A stretch of DNA of 64,000 nt, from positions 2,232,001-2,296,000 of the forward strand of contig NZ_CP116939.1 of assembly GCF_050219315.1 (NCBI RefSeq), read 5' to 3'. The notes beneath the pieces were generated by a model. That model saw only the letters and a program-made list of their open reading frames with translations. It was not told the DNA's origin and did no database searches. Position numbers and translations under genes: made by a program. Below are positions 16,718-25,447 of the stretch, in pieces. The first letter of the stretch is position 1. Each line of letters starts with the position of its first letter. Source of the DNA: Megasphaera_A sueciensis (GTDB lineage: Bacteria; Bacillota; Negativicutes; Veillonellales; Megasphaeraceae).

Positions 16718-17857
16718 ATGGAAGAAAAACAGGTAGCAACGACAAGCGAATTAAATATGAGTGAACGATTCATGAATAAAGTGTTTAATGAATTCGGCGG
16801 TAATATTTCCGGAGAACTTCGTATTAGTGATTATCAGCAACAGCTGGTTCAGGGATATTTTATTGTGATTGATAAGTCGCTTAAAATGGGCGAAGAAAAA
16901 AGGCTGCATAAGAATGCATATAACGATGACCATAAATATGATAATACATTACCCATGACATGGAATAATGTAAACCTAAACGAATTGGCGTTAGATGTGG
17001 TTCATTATGCACGGCTGGGATTAGACATGATGGAACCAAATCACCTTTTCCCCATTCCTTTTAAGAATAAAAGTACAGGTAAATATGATATTACTTTAAT
17101 GCCGGGATATAACGGGATTAAGTATATTGCCAATAATTACGCATTAGTAAAACCGAAAGATGTACGAATTGAATTGGTGCATAAAAATGATCACTTTAAA
17201 CCCATCAAAAAAAGCCGTGGCAATGATATAGAAACTTATGAATTTGATATTACAGATCCCTTTGACCGGGGCGAGATAATCGGTGGCTTTGGCTATATTG
17301 AATATGACGACGAACGGAAAAATGAATTGATTATGATGTCCATGAAAGACATATTAAAACGCAAACCACAATATGCTAGCGTTGAATTTTGGGGCGGACA
17401 AACAACAGAATGGAAAAATAAGAAAAAAGAAACCGTACAAAAAGATGGTTGGCTGGAAGAAATGTGTACTAAAACATTGATTCGCGAAGTATATTCCCCT
17501 AAACATATACCTCGTGATCCGAAAAAAGTTGATGATTCGTATCAATATATGAAGCAGCAGGAATTACGTATGCAGGCTATTACGGAAGATGTTCAGCAAG
17601 CAATCGACGTGGAAGCAAATAGTATTCCGTTTGAAGAAGAAGCCCAAGCAGAACCACAGCAGTTAACTGAACCCGTTCCAAAACAAAGTGTGCCTGAATC
17701 AGAACCGAAAGAAACTGTATCAAATAATCGTCAGAAGAATAAAAAAACAACCAATCCACAAGTTGAAAAACAAGAGCAGCCTGTTGAAGATGAAATAGAT
17801 CAACTGGGTGATGCTATGTTCGAGGGTTCCGGCACGGCTGCCGGCCCTACGTTTTAA
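16718..17857 (+). CDS. recT: RecT single-strand annealing recombinase
   Basis: 379 residues. The first 270 follow the RecT pattern: 'RLHKNAYN' type region, 'NELALDVVHYARLGLDMMEPNHLFPIPF', 'LMPGYNGIKYIA', 'GGFGYIEYDD' and 'EEMCTKTLIREVYSPKHIP'. RecT anneals complementary strands during phage recombination. The C-terminal 100 residues are a low-complexity acidic and glutamine-rich tail. The usual RecE or YqaJ exonuclease is not next to it; the MBL gene follows without a gap. Confidence 0.88.
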   Translation: MEEKQVATTSELNMSERFMNKVFNEFGGNISGELRISDYQQQLVQGYFIVIDKSLKMGEEKRLHKNAYNDDHKYDNTLPMTWNNVNLNELALDVVHYARLGLDMMEPNHLFPIPFKNKSTGKYDITLMPGYNGIKYIANNYALVKPKDVRIELVHKNDHFKPIKKSRGNDIETYEFDITDPFDRGEIIGGFGYIEYDDERKNELIMMSMKDILKRKPQYASVEFWGGQTTEWKNKKKETVQKDGWLEEMCTKTLIREVYSPKHIPRDPKKVDDSYQYMKQQELRMQAITEDVQQAIDVEANSIPFEEEAQAEPQQLTEPVPKQSVPESEPKETVSNNRQKNKKTTNPQVEKQEQPVEDEIDQLGDAMFEGSGTAAGPTF

Positions 17858-18544
17858 ATGAACATCAAAATTCTTGCTTCCGGCAGTAGTGGAAACTGTT
17901 ATCTGATATCGGACGGGAAAACAACACTATTGCTGGACGCAGGAATCCCATTCAAAAAGATTCAAGAAGGTTGTAATTTCAATACATCGTCTATTGCCGG
18001 TTGTCTCATTACACATCGTCACAATGACCACACAAAATCTTTGTCAGAATTAATCAAGAGAGGTTTTGTGACATATTCTAATAAAGATGTAGCCGAAACA
18101 TTTAAAAACGTCGTAACGGCGAAAATAGGAGTTTTATATCATATTGGTACATTTTCTTTCCGAGCGTTCGAGTGTCAACATGATGTGGAATGTTACGGAT
18201 ACTTGATAGAATCACAAATCACAGGAGAACGGTTACTATATTTTACCGATACCGCGTACATCAAATATAAATTCTCGAATATCAATTACATTATGGCCGA
18301 GGCAAATTATGATATCGGCATCATGGCAGGCAATGCAAAATATGGAAATATACCATATTTTGTCGGTGACAGAGTATTACAAACGCATATGAGTATTGAT
18401 ACGTTACTGAATTTCTTGAAAGCCAACGATTTGCGAAATGTAAAAGAAATTTATCTGTTGCACTTAAGTAACGGCAATAGTAACGCGGCAGAATTTAAAC
18501 GGATGGTGCAAAAAGAAACAGGTGCTATTGTACATGTTTGTTAA
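17858..18544 (+). CDS. MBL-fold metallohydrolase (possible nuclease)
   Basis: 228 residues of the YycJ-like metallo-beta-lactamase type: 'SGSSGNCYLI' at 8-17 and THRHNDH at 52-58, with H53, H55, D57 and H58 as metal ligands; later 'FTDTAYI' (third motif Asp) and 'LLHLSNGNSN'. Its ATG follows the recT stop directly, and the slot behind recT is usually taken by an exonuclease. I infer a DNA end-processing role. Confidence 0.78.
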   Translation: MNIKILASGSSGNCYLISDGKTTLLLDAGIPFKKIQEGCNFNTSSIAGCLITHRHNDHTKSLSELIKRGFVTYSNKDVAETFKNVVTAKIGVLYHIGTFSFRAFECQHDVECYGYLIESQITGERLLYFTDTAYIKYKFSNINYIMAEANYDIGIMAGNAKYGNIPYFVGDRVLQTHMSIDTLLNFLKANDLRNVKEIYLLHLSNGNSNAAEFKRMVQKETGAIVHVC

Positions 18545-18560
18545 ACAGGAGGAGATAATC

Positions 18561-19148
18561 ATGGAACAAAACAGCAGTATTCAAATCAATAAAGTGAAGT
18601 ACAGCGAAAATGCCGGTAAAATAAGCATTGAATTTTCTAAGACGGCAGATGGACACATTGCCGAATATTCCGGTGTATTTGACGAACCGGCTGAACCAGA
18701 GTTTTACAACGCGTTATCTTCGCTTCTTGATCCGGTATTAAAAATATTGGAGTTTAATCCGAAGGAATTTAAAGAACGGATTCATCCCTACGGAGTGACA
18801 TATAAGCACAAAAAAGACGGGGATATGATGGCTATTATATCCAGCAAATTAGATATCGATGAAACGCAGATTGCTATCAATACACCTATCCGATCCTGCG
18901 GCGAATCGCAGGAAGATGAAAATAAAACATCTTGTTTTGACCAAGAAACCATCGATAAATTGAAAAATTTACTACATCAGACGGAAAATTATTTAAAAGG
19001 AAAGCGGGCGCAGATGTCTTTGTTTGAACAGGACGGTAACGAATCAAAAAAAGATGAAGATCCCTTTCGAGACAATCCACCACAGACGCCGACACACCCG
19101 CCTATAGACTGGCAAGAAACGATTGATAATATGTCTCCACACGCGTAG
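18561..19148 (+). CDS. hypothetical protein of the recombination operon
   Basis: 195 residues, acidic, with a proline-rich C-terminus (DNPPQTPTHPPIDWQ). The start behind AGGAGGAG is preferred over an upstream in-frame ATG that lies inside the MBL gene. Size and acidic tail would fit a single-strand-DNA-binding partner, but no SSB motif is clear. Confidence 0.5.
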   Translation: MEQNSSIQINKVKYSENAGKISIEFSKTADGHIAEYSGVFDEPAEPEFYNALSSLLDPVLKILEFNPKEFKERIHPYGVTYKHKKDGDMMAIISSKLDIDETQIAINTPIRSCGESQEDENKTSCFDQETIDKLKNLLHQTENYLKGKRAQMSLFEQDGNESKKDEDPFRDNPPQTPTHPPIDWQETIDNMSPHA

Positions 19149-19160
19149 GAGGATTTACTT

Positions 19161-20081
19161 ATGAAAAAGGGAATTGATTATTTCCCTTTAGATGTAGACT
19201 TCTTTGAAGATGAAAAGATTCAGCTTGTTTCTGCCAGATTTGGCGTAAAAGGTGAAATACTTACTATTAGATTGCTTACCCGAATTTATCACAATGGGTA
19301 CTTTATAAAGTGGGATGAAGATGCAGCATTTCTATTTTCGAAAAGCGCGGGTCAAGAAATTACCCCTTCTTTAGCGAATAGTATAGTGTATGACTTGGTT
19401 AAACGCGGGTTCTTTGATGAATCCCTTTTTAACTCGCTCCGCATTTTAACATCACGCGGCATACAAGAACGCTTCCTCAAAGCATGTGAGAGAAGGAAAT
19501 TTGTTGAGATCGATCAATGTATGTTGTTGGTCGATCCGACAGATTTTAAAAATTTAAAAGTAAGCATGTCTTCTTTGAGTATGCATTTAAAAGGAAAATG
19601 TAAACATGATGATAACATTTTAGATAAAAATGTAGACATTTTTCAAAAAAACGTAGACATTTCAAAACAAAGTAAAGTAGAGGAAAGTAAAGTAGAGGAA
19701 AGTAAAGTAGAAGGAGAAGAAGATACACTCTCCGACTTCCAAAAATTAGTAAAGATATATCAGAATAATATCCATCCTATCAGTAGCCCGATAGAGCGTG
19801 ATAAGCTTTCTTCTTTATTAGACGATTTTGGACTGGAAATTATAACTAAAGCAATTGAACGTTCTGTGTCCAGGGGAAAACGTAATATCGGATATGTTAC
19901 AGCTATTCTAAATAACTGGCAGCAGAATGGATATGATGAAGAAAATAAAACGGACAAAAAACAGACCGCTGCAGATAGACGAAAAGCGGATAGAGAGCGC
20001 AGGAGAGCGAGGGCGATGGAAATTGACAGCCATGGGAGTGGAGAATGTAATCGAATGGATCCAAAGCGCATACCCGAATGA
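19161..20081 (+). CDS. DUF4373/DnaD-like replication protein
   Basis: 306 residues. The N-terminal 100 ('DYFPLDVDFFEDEKIQLV... FGVKGEILTIRLL') are a DUF4373 winged-helix domain; residues about 195-260 ('FQKLVKIYQNNIHPISSPIERDKL', then 'GYVTAILNNWQ') are a DnaD C-terminal domain. Such proteins open the phage origin and recruit the helicase loader. A KVEES repeat links the two. The end is very basic and overlaps the next gene by 50 bases. Confidence 0.8.
   Translation: MKKGIDYFPLDVDFFEDEKIQLVSARFGVKGEILTIRLLTRIYHNGYFIKWDEDAAFLFSKSAGQEITPSLANSIVYDLVKRGFFDESLFNSLRILTSRGIQERFLKACERRKFVEIDQCMLLVDPTDFKNLKVSMSSLSMHLKGKCKHDDNILDKNVDIFQKNVDISKQSKVEESKVEESKVEGEEDTLSDFQKLVKIYQNNIHPISSPIERDKLSSLLDDFGLEIITKAIERSVSRGKRNIGYVTAILNNWQQNGYDEENKTDKKQTAADRRKADRERRRARAMEIDSHGSGECNRMDPKRIPE
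19671..19712 (+). repeat. 15-bp tandem repeat inside the DnaD-like gene
   Basis: AGTAAAGTAGAGGAA occurs twice in full and a third time in part, encoding Lys-Val-Glu-Glu-Ser units in the interdomain linker. Repeated iterons in initiator genes can act as the origin; here they may only be linker expansion. Confidence 0.6.
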
Positions 20082-20607
20082 TTCTTGGAAATTGGATAGT
20101 CATAATGGTGATGATTTTGGAGATATGCTGGGACGTTCTTTTGCAAAATATACAGATGAAGAAATATTAAACGCAGTCGAAAAGGTAATAGATAACGTTC
20201 AGGAGCTACCAAGCGTTGCCACTATTAAAAAATATGCAGATAATGCTAGGCGAGCAAACCGAGTTCCCTATTATCAAGAATTGCCGTTCACAAGACAAAA
20301 AGTAGATATGCGTCAGGTGGAAAAAGCAAGATCACAGGTATTTAGCAAAGAAAAAACATATTCACCGGTTATTACTCCAGAACTACGGAATTTTGCAAAG
20401 GCTCATTTCCATGACATTACTGATACGTTGATTGCTAAAAATTATTGTGAATTGATTGCTAATATGGAAACTGATTGTATGGAAAACGGATATCCAACGA
20501 CAATGTGGATGAATAAGAAAACAGGATGCATTGACACAAGAGTTGTTATTCCATGGAATATACGAAAATCTAAAAGTAGTTTTGATAAATTCGGAAAAGA
20601 GGAATAA
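20032..20607 (+). CDS. putative helicase-loader-type replication protein
   Basis: 191 residues from the ATG at 20032, in a different frame from the DnaD-like gene it overlaps. 'VIEWIQSAYPNDSWKL' and 'YTDEEILNAVEKVIDNVQELPSVATIKKYADNA' resemble the N-terminal bundle of G39P-like loaders (AYP..., then a helix repeat and 'Pxia'). Placement right after the initiator supports this. The identification is tentative. Confidence 0.5.
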   Translation: MGVENVIEWIQSAYPNDSWKLDSHNGDDFGDMLGRSFAKYTDEEILNAVEKVIDNVQELPSVATIKKYADNARRANRVPYYQELPFTRQKVDMRQVEKARSQVFSKEKTYSPVITPELRNFAKAHFHDITDTLIAKNYCELIANMETDCMENGYPTTMWMNKKTGCIDTRVVIPWNIRKSKSSFDKFGKEE

Positions 20608-20609
20608 TC

Positions 20610-20987
20610 ATGAAAAACTATGTTAAAGAATGGATGAATGACGAAAAAATTAAAAATAATGAAATATTCAGGATAAAAGAAAATAAAGGTATTTATTCAA
20701 TTCCTAATGATGATAATTTATATAATGTGGATGCTAATTATCCTAACGGTAGAGAAGATAGATTATTAATCAAGCTACTAAAGGGTGAAGCCAAAGTTAT
20801 TACCAAAAACGATAAAATAAAAGATCACTTCAAAGAGATATTTAAGCTATTGCCGGATGATAGTGATTTTTACTCTAATATTTGTATATCTTCCGTAGTA
20901 GAAAATGTAAATTGTCCTTATCGCGGCAAGACTGCGGATTGCAAAAAATGCTGGTTTGAAACAGTTGGAATGGAAGACAAACCATGA
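20610..20987 (+). CDS. hypothetical protein with C-terminal cysteines
   Basis: 125 residues, lysine- and asparagine-rich, ending in 'NCPYRGKTADCKKCWFETVG', likely a small zinc site. AT-richer than its neighbours. Overlaps rusA by ATGA. Function unknown. Confidence 0.5.
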   Translation: MKNYVKEWMNDEKIKNNEIFRIKENKGIYSIPNDDNLYNVDANYPNGREDRLLIKLLKGEAKVITKNDKIKDHFKEIFKLLPDDSDFYSNICISSVVENVNCPYRGKTADCKKCWFETVGMEDKP

Positions 20988-21460
20988 GCGTTTACATCAA
21001 CGAAGAAACAGGTTCTATGTGCATTACTGTATTCGGCGAACCGGTTGCGCAGGAACGACCTCGTTTTTCTGTATTCAGTGGTCAAGTCCACGCTTACGAT
21101 CCGAAAAAATCGAAGGAATATAAAAATAAGATTTGCGCAGAGACGGTACAGCTCATGAGAATAGCAAAAAAATGCGGCTATAATCTTCCGTATGACTGCC
21201 CGTTACAGTTTTGCTTATATGTTTACCGAAGTATTCCAAAATCATTTTCTAAGTCAAAACAGAGAGATGCACGGGAACATAAATTATATGCCGATACCAA
21301 ACCGGACACCGATAATTATGTCAAGATTGTTTTGGATGGTATGGGCTGGCAAAAATCTAAATTATTATTTACGGACGACAGCCGTATTGTTTCTATCCAG
21401 GCAGTGAAACTATATGATGACAAACCGCGGATAGAAGCATGGTTGAAACCGATAGGATAG
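20984..21460 (+). CDS. rusA: RusA-family Holliday junction resolvase
   Basis: 158 residues. The catalytic stretch 'KPDTDNYVKIVLDGM' near residue 106 and 'FTDDSRIVSIQAVK' near 130 supply the metal-binding aspartates of RusA; 'VAQERPRFS' matches the N-terminal lysine/arginine segment. Resolves branched DNA before packaging. Confidence 0.9.
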   Translation: MSVYINEETGSMCITVFGEPVAQERPRFSVFSGQVHAYDPKKSKEYKNKICAETVQLMRIAKKCGYNLPYDCPLQFCLYVYRSIPKSFSKSKQRDAREHKLYADTKPDTDNYVKIVLDGMGWQKSKLLFTDDSRIVSIQAVKLYDDKPRIEAWLKPIG

Positions 21461-21468
21461 GTGATTAC

Positions 21469-22008
21469 ATGAACATGTTATCGCTATTTAGCGGTGTGGG
21501 AATGATCGATCTAGCAGCGTCGTGGTGTGGAATTAATACCGTAGCATTTTGCGAGATAGAAGAATACCCACAAGAAATATTACAAAAACGATTTAAGGGG
21601 GTGCCGATATACGATGACGTCATAAAACTTACAGCAGCAAAATTACGACAAGACAGCGTACCTTCCATTGATATCATATGCGGTGGATTCCCTTGTCAGG
21701 ATGTTAGTACAGCCGGAAAACGAAAAGGGTTCAAAGATGAAGAAGGAAATTGCACTCGATCGGGATTGTGGACTGAGTACGCACGGCTTATTGGCGAAAT
21801 TAAGCCAAAATGGATTGTGGCTGAAAATGTACGGGGATTACTGTCAATCGAAGCTATGGGACGACGAGGGGGAGGATTTGGAATTATTCTGCGAGACTTG
21901 GCCGAAATGGGGTATGATGCGGCATGGAGTTGTTACGGAGCTTCAGATGTCGGCGCACCACATAAGCGGGAAAGGGTATTCGTTGTGGCGCACACCAGAT
22001 GCCAATGA
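21469..22008 (+). CDS. C5-cytosine methyltransferase, catalytic (alpha) part
   Basis: 179 residues from the ATG behind AGGTGATT. Contains motif I (LFSGVGMIDLA, 5-15), motif IV with the catalytic C76 (GGFPCQDVS), motif VI (AENVRG, 119-123) and motif VIII (GAPHKRERVFVVAH). It stops just there, before the target-recognition domain and motifs IX and X. These occur in the next gene in another frame, overlapping this one by about 270 bases. Two-subunit m5C methylases made from overlapping genes are known (M.EcoHK31I), so the two halves probably work together. Confidence 0.82.
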   Translation: MNMLSLFSGVGMIDLAASWCGINTVAFCEIEEYPQEILQKRFKGVPIYDDVIKLTAAKLRQDSVPSIDIICGGFPCQDVSTAGKRKGFKDEEGNCTRSGLWTEYARLIGEIKPKWIVAENVRGLLSIEAMGRRGGGFGIILRDLAEMGYDAAWSCYGASDVGAPHKRERVFVVAHTRCQ

Positions 22009-22768
22009 AGGAAATAGAGGTCCAAAATCAAAAGAATTATATGAAGAATGTAAAAAAACTAATAGAATAGCAATTCATTTAATAGATCAGGTGAAGAATA
22101 TAAAAAAATGGCCAACACCCAGAGCCGGAGATTCTCTAAAACGTGGAAATGTTTCGAATGATCCACGGAACGGATTACCAGGTGCGGTAAAATGGCCAAC
22201 ACCGAAAGCAAAACAAAACGGAGATTGTCCATCAGAACAAAATAGGCATACACCCTATTTGGATTCAGCAATAAAAATGTATCCTACACCCACAAAAAGT
22301 GATGTAGAAAAATGGAGTTATAATACCGACCATCAAAGCGGTAAATGTTTAGAAGCGTTAGCCAGAACTAACAAATTAAGCGCAAGTAAAGGTCAATTAA
22401 ATCCTGATTGGGTAGAAATTTTAATGGGATTGCCGATTGGGTGGACAGATATGGATTGCAATACACCCACACCATGGGAAGGATATCCAGCACCATTAAA
22501 TGGTGGTATGTGGGGGACGCATACCGCAAGTCATGCAGTACGTAGTGATAATTTTTTATATGGCGATGGAAATATGAATAGGGTTTTATCTCCAGAGGAG
22601 GCAATTAAAAAAGATATTAAAAGCAATCAATATGATTACGAACCATCACGAGTAACAACGGTCAGTAAAAATCGAGTAAAGAGACTAAAAGCATTAGGGA
22701 ATGGATGCGTACCACAGCAAGTATATCCGATATTTCGAGCGATTATGGAGATAGAAGGGAAGATGTGA
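21737..22768 (+). CDS. C5-cytosine methyltransferase, target-recognition (beta) part
   Basis: About 343 residues in a different frame from the alpha gene. Repeats of the W/Y-PTP-x kind (SLWRTPDAN, KWPTPRAGD, KWPTPKAKQ, MYPTPTKSD) form the target-recognition region; 'NPDWVEILMGLPIGWTD' fits motif IX and 'RLKALGNGCVPQQVYPIFRAI' motif X. Inside the overlap the frame encodes 'LFCETWPKWGMMRHG', a segment typical of phage methylases of this type, so this frame is also real coding sequence. The ATG at 21737 has AGGG seven bases upstream; a TTG at 21668 is also open. Confidence 0.7.
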   Translation: MKKEIALDRDCGLSTHGLLAKLSQNGLWLKMYGDYCQSKLWDDEGEDLELFCETWPKWGMMRHGVVTELQMSAHHISGKGYSLWRTPDANEGNRGPKSKELYEECKKTNRIAIHLIDQVKNIKKWPTPRAGDSLKRGNVSNDPRNGLPGAVKWPTPKAKQNGDCPSEQNRHTPYLDSAIKMYPTPTKSDVEKWSYNTDHQSGKCLEALARTNKLSASKGQLNPDWVEILMGLPIGWTDMDCNTPTPWEGYPAPLNGGMWGTHTASHAVRSDNFLYGDGNMNRVLSPEEAIKKDIKSNQYDYEPSRVTTVSKNRVKRLKALGNGCVPQQVYPIFRAIMEIEGKM

Positions 22769-22769
22769 T

Positions 22770-23816
22770 ATGGAGAAAAATAAAATATATTGCGGTGACG
22801 CGCTTGAAGTATTAAAAACGTTTCCGGATGAATCTGTAAACTGCTGTGTCACGTCCCCGCCATATTACGGGTTACGTGATTATGGAATGGACGGACAGAT
22901 AGGATTAGAAATTAATTACAATCTGTACGTCAACAATCTGGAAGCTGTATTATCCGAAGTTAAGCGCGTTCTTAAAAATAATGGTACGCTGTGGCTGAAT
23001 CTGGGAGATACATATGGACAGAATTGGCGTGGTGGAAGCACTAAGACAGCTACTGAAAAACAATTTAGTAATAAAGGAACTTTAGCATTTATGTCTCACG
23101 GAGCATATAAAATACAAGGATTAAAGCAAAAAGAATTACTTGGCATCCCGTGGAAAGTGGCATTTGCACTACAACAAAACGGATGGTACTTACGACAGGA
23201 TATTATATGGCATAAAACAAACCCTATGCCGGAAAGTGTACGGGATAGATGTACAAAAAGTCATGAATATATTTTTCTCATGACCAAACAGCCGAAGTAT
23301 TATTTTGACAATGACGCTATCAAAGAACCTTGTGCAGGAATAAACCAAGAGCTACCTGCAGGAAGTGAAGGCGCTTTTGGCCCACAGCAATCACGGCGTA
23401 GATTAAAAGGCAATGCGAAAACGTTCCGCGGCGGCGTGTACACCGAAAACAAAAGTTTTGACAATTCAGTACTGCAGGAACGAGATTCCCACGGGAATAC
23501 TCCCAACATCACTGGACTGCGAAACAAGAGGGATGTATGGGACGTGTCGACAAAAGGTTTCAAAGGAGCACATTTTGCGACATTTCCAGAAGAATTAATT
23601 ACACCATGCATCTTAGCCGGTTGTCCGGAAGGTGGTATTGTATTAGACCCGTTTTTTGGCAGTGGTACCACGGGTGCGGTAGCATTTAAGCACAATCGGT
23701 ACTACGTCGGAATTGAACTTAATCCAGAATATGTGAATATGGCAGAACACCGTATTGATTATGTTGCTATGCAAAAATTGGATGACTACATAGGTAGACG
23801 CGATGAGAAAAAATAA
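22770..23816 (+). CDS. N4-cytosine/N6-adenine DNA methyltransferase
   Basis: 348 residues, beta-class order: catalytic TSPPYYG at 28-34 first, cofactor motif 'VLDPFFGSGTTG' near 293 last. The SPPY form favours N4-cytosine, though N6-adenine enzymes share it. No restriction enzyme gene is nearby, so it probably protects phage DNA. Overlaps the next gene by 14 bases. Confidence 0.88.
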   Translation: MEKNKIYCGDALEVLKTFPDESVNCCVTSPPYYGLRDYGMDGQIGLEINYNLYVNNLEAVLSEVKRVLKNNGTLWLNLGDTYGQNWRGGSTKTATEKQFSNKGTLAFMSHGAYKIQGLKQKELLGIPWKVAFALQQNGWYLRQDIIWHKTNPMPESVRDRCTKSHEYIFLMTKQPKYYFDNDAIKEPCAGINQELPAGSEGAFGPQQSRRRLKGNAKTFRGGVYTENKSFDNSVLQERDSHGNTPNITGLRNKRDVWDVSTKGFKGAHFATFPEELITPCILAGCPEGGIVLDPFFGSGTTGAVAFKHNRYYVGIELNPEYVNMAEHRIDYVAMQKLDDYIGRRDEKK

Positions 23817-24036
23817 TCATATAAAAACATACCCGAAAAGTCGCTGCGCTTATTGCGGATATGAAGTGTCACAAGATAAATACCACTGGATCCGTGATGA
23901 ATTTGGCCAACTCGTGCGGAAATGTACCAACGAACGAAAATGCCACCACAGGCGAAGCCGAACTGCAGAGCAGTCGTATAAAAGAGCCATGAAAAATAAT
24001 TTAAAGGAGGGGGAGATGAACCATGCATCACAATGA
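23803..24036 (+). CDS. small zinc-finger protein
   Basis: 77 residues, basic. CAYCGYEV and a later CTNERKCHH give a four-ligand zinc site. It bridges the methyltransferase gene and the late-type regulator, overlapping both. Function unknown. Confidence 0.55.
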   Translation: MRKNNHIKTYPKSRCAYCGYEVSQDKYHWIRDEFGQLVRKCTNERKCHHRRSRTAEQSYKRAMKNNLKEGEMNHASQ

Positions 24037-24520
24037 TTATGTTATTGTAGTCAGACAATATCTCATCCGATATCGAGAATTTATGCAGTACATTGAAAAC
24101 ATTAAGGCCGATATCGAAGATTTAAAAGCGAAGTTACCGCTGGAAGCAGCACCGAAAATTCCATCACTTTCTCCTGCCCCTGGCGGGAGTGATGGGACGA
24201 GCCAACAGGAACGTATTTTCTTTGAAAAAGAAGCTATATCGAAGAAAATAGAAAAGCTCGAAGAGGATCTAAGCCAGATCGAGCCAACAATGAACCGATT
24301 AAACCGGTCATTAGATGCTTTGGACGAAATGGAACGGATGGTCATAACAATGCGATTAATAAACAACGAATCATGGACACGGGTTGCCGATAAAATCAAC
24401 ACGTCGGAATCTTCCTGCCATCGTAAATTGCGGAAGATTGTAGAACGATTGGCGGGAATGATGTTTGGGCCGGAGGTCATCCCTGTGCAGACGCGATTTG
24501 TATTTATTGACAAGAAGTGA
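24023..24520 (+). CDS. sigma-70 region 4-like late transcription regulator
   Basis: 165 residues. An N-terminal coiled coil (1-105) precedes 'EMERMVITMRLINNESWTRVADKINTSESSCHRKLRKIV', a sigma-region-4-type helix-turn-helix. The form resembles ArpU/RinA-like late activators of Firmicutes phages. It lies about 1.2 kb before the candidate late promoter at 25738. Confidence 0.65.
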   Translation: MHHNDYVIVVRQYLIRYREFMQYIENIKADIEDLKAKLPLEAAPKIPSLSPAPGGSDGTSQQERIFFEKEAISKKIEKLEEDLSQIEPTMNRLNRSLDALDEMERMVITMRLINNESWTRVADKINTSESSCHRKLRKIVERLAGMMFGPEVIPVQTRFVFIDKK

Positions 24521-24531
24521 GGAGAGATAAC

Positions 24532-24858
24532 ATGTTTGATTATGACAAAAAAATTACAGAATTAGAAAATGAAAAACGAGAATTACGAAAAATTATTGAT
24601 AATTTAGCAAAAGAAAGAAATAAGGCTATAGTTTCTCTTGAACAACAGGAAAATCTGTCTATACAAGCTCTTACGTTTATTGGTTTACGATCTAATAAGT
24701 CGATAGAAGAAATGCATGATAAATATAGAACTGATGTTTTATTTAACTCTCTTGTATCGAGGACTTATCAATTAATGAATGAATGTGGATTTACGGAAGA
24801 TGATATTTATTATGCCGCCATCCTTGCTTTGGAGAAAAAACATGGATTAAAAAAATAA
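24532..24858 (+). CDS. hypothetical coiled-coil protein
   Basis: 108 residues from the ATG behind GAGGAGAG. The first 50 residues are a coiled coil; the C-terminus is 'ECGFTEDDIYYAAILALEKKHG'. No family recognised. Confidence 0.5.
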   Translation: MFDYDKKITELENEKRELRKIIDNLAKERNKAIVSLEQQENLSIQALTFIGLRSNKSIEEMHDKYRTDVLFNSLVSRTYQLMNECGFTEDDIYYAAILALEKKHGLKK

Positions 24859-24916
24859 ATCTACGGAAGTATTTCCAATTGGACACCTATAGTACCATTG
24901 CGAGAAGGTGATTAAA

Positions 24917-25165
24917 ATGAAATTAGTCGAAGAACAGCAACGAGAAGATGAACTAAAGAAAAAATATGGAAATGTATATTTACTTCCGTGTCCCTTCTGC
25001 GGTGGTAAAGCGTTTATTGAATGGCCGGGGAAAAGTACAAGAACGTTGCAGCCGATTACATTAGTAGGTTGCATGGAATGTACGGCATCTGTACTTTCGG
25101 AGGATACGGAAAAAGCTATAAAATTATGGAACAGCAGATCAACTAAGGAGCTGATTAAAAAATGA
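24917..25165 (+). CDS. Lar-like restriction alleviation protein
   Basis: 82 residues with the Lar family pattern: LPCPFCGGKA, then 'LVGCMECTAS', then 'TEKAIKLWNSRS'. Two CxxC pairs form a zinc ribbon. Lar of the Rac prophage reduces attack by type I restriction; this family-level role is plausible here next to methyltransferases. Many Lar-like proteins have not been tested. Confidence 0.75.
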   Translation: MKLVEEQQREDELKKKYGNVYLLPCPFCGGKAFIEWPGKSTRTLQPITLVGCMECTASVLSEDTEKAIKLWNSRSTKELIKK

Positions 25166-25422
25166 TTATATATGCTAGATTTTGTAAATATTACAATCAA
25201 AAAAATGACATGTATGGAAATAAAAAATGTTTTTGTACACATCCCAGTAAAATAAAATTAGATAATTCATTATGGGGAAAAGTAAAAAGATTTATTTTTG
25301 GTAAGAATAATAAATGTAATGCACATCCTGCATATGAAATGTATTGTCCATTGTATGAAGAAAAAACAAAACTAAGTGATAAGCTTAAACAAATAGCCAA
25401 TGCAAAAAGTAAAGTGAAATGA
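25162..25422 (+). CDS. cysteine-rich hypothetical protein
   Basis: 86 residues, basic, with cysteines at 'RFCKYYN', 'KCFCTHP', 'NKCNAHP' and 'MYCPLYE'. ATGA overlap with the Lar-like gene. Function unknown. Confidence 0.5.
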   Translation: MIIYARFCKYYNQKNDMYGNKKCFCTHPSKIKLDNSLWGKVKRFIFGKNNKCNAHPAYEMYCPLYEEKTKLSDKLKQIANAKSKVK

Positions 25423-25447
25423 TAATTATTAAAAAGGAGTAAACAAG

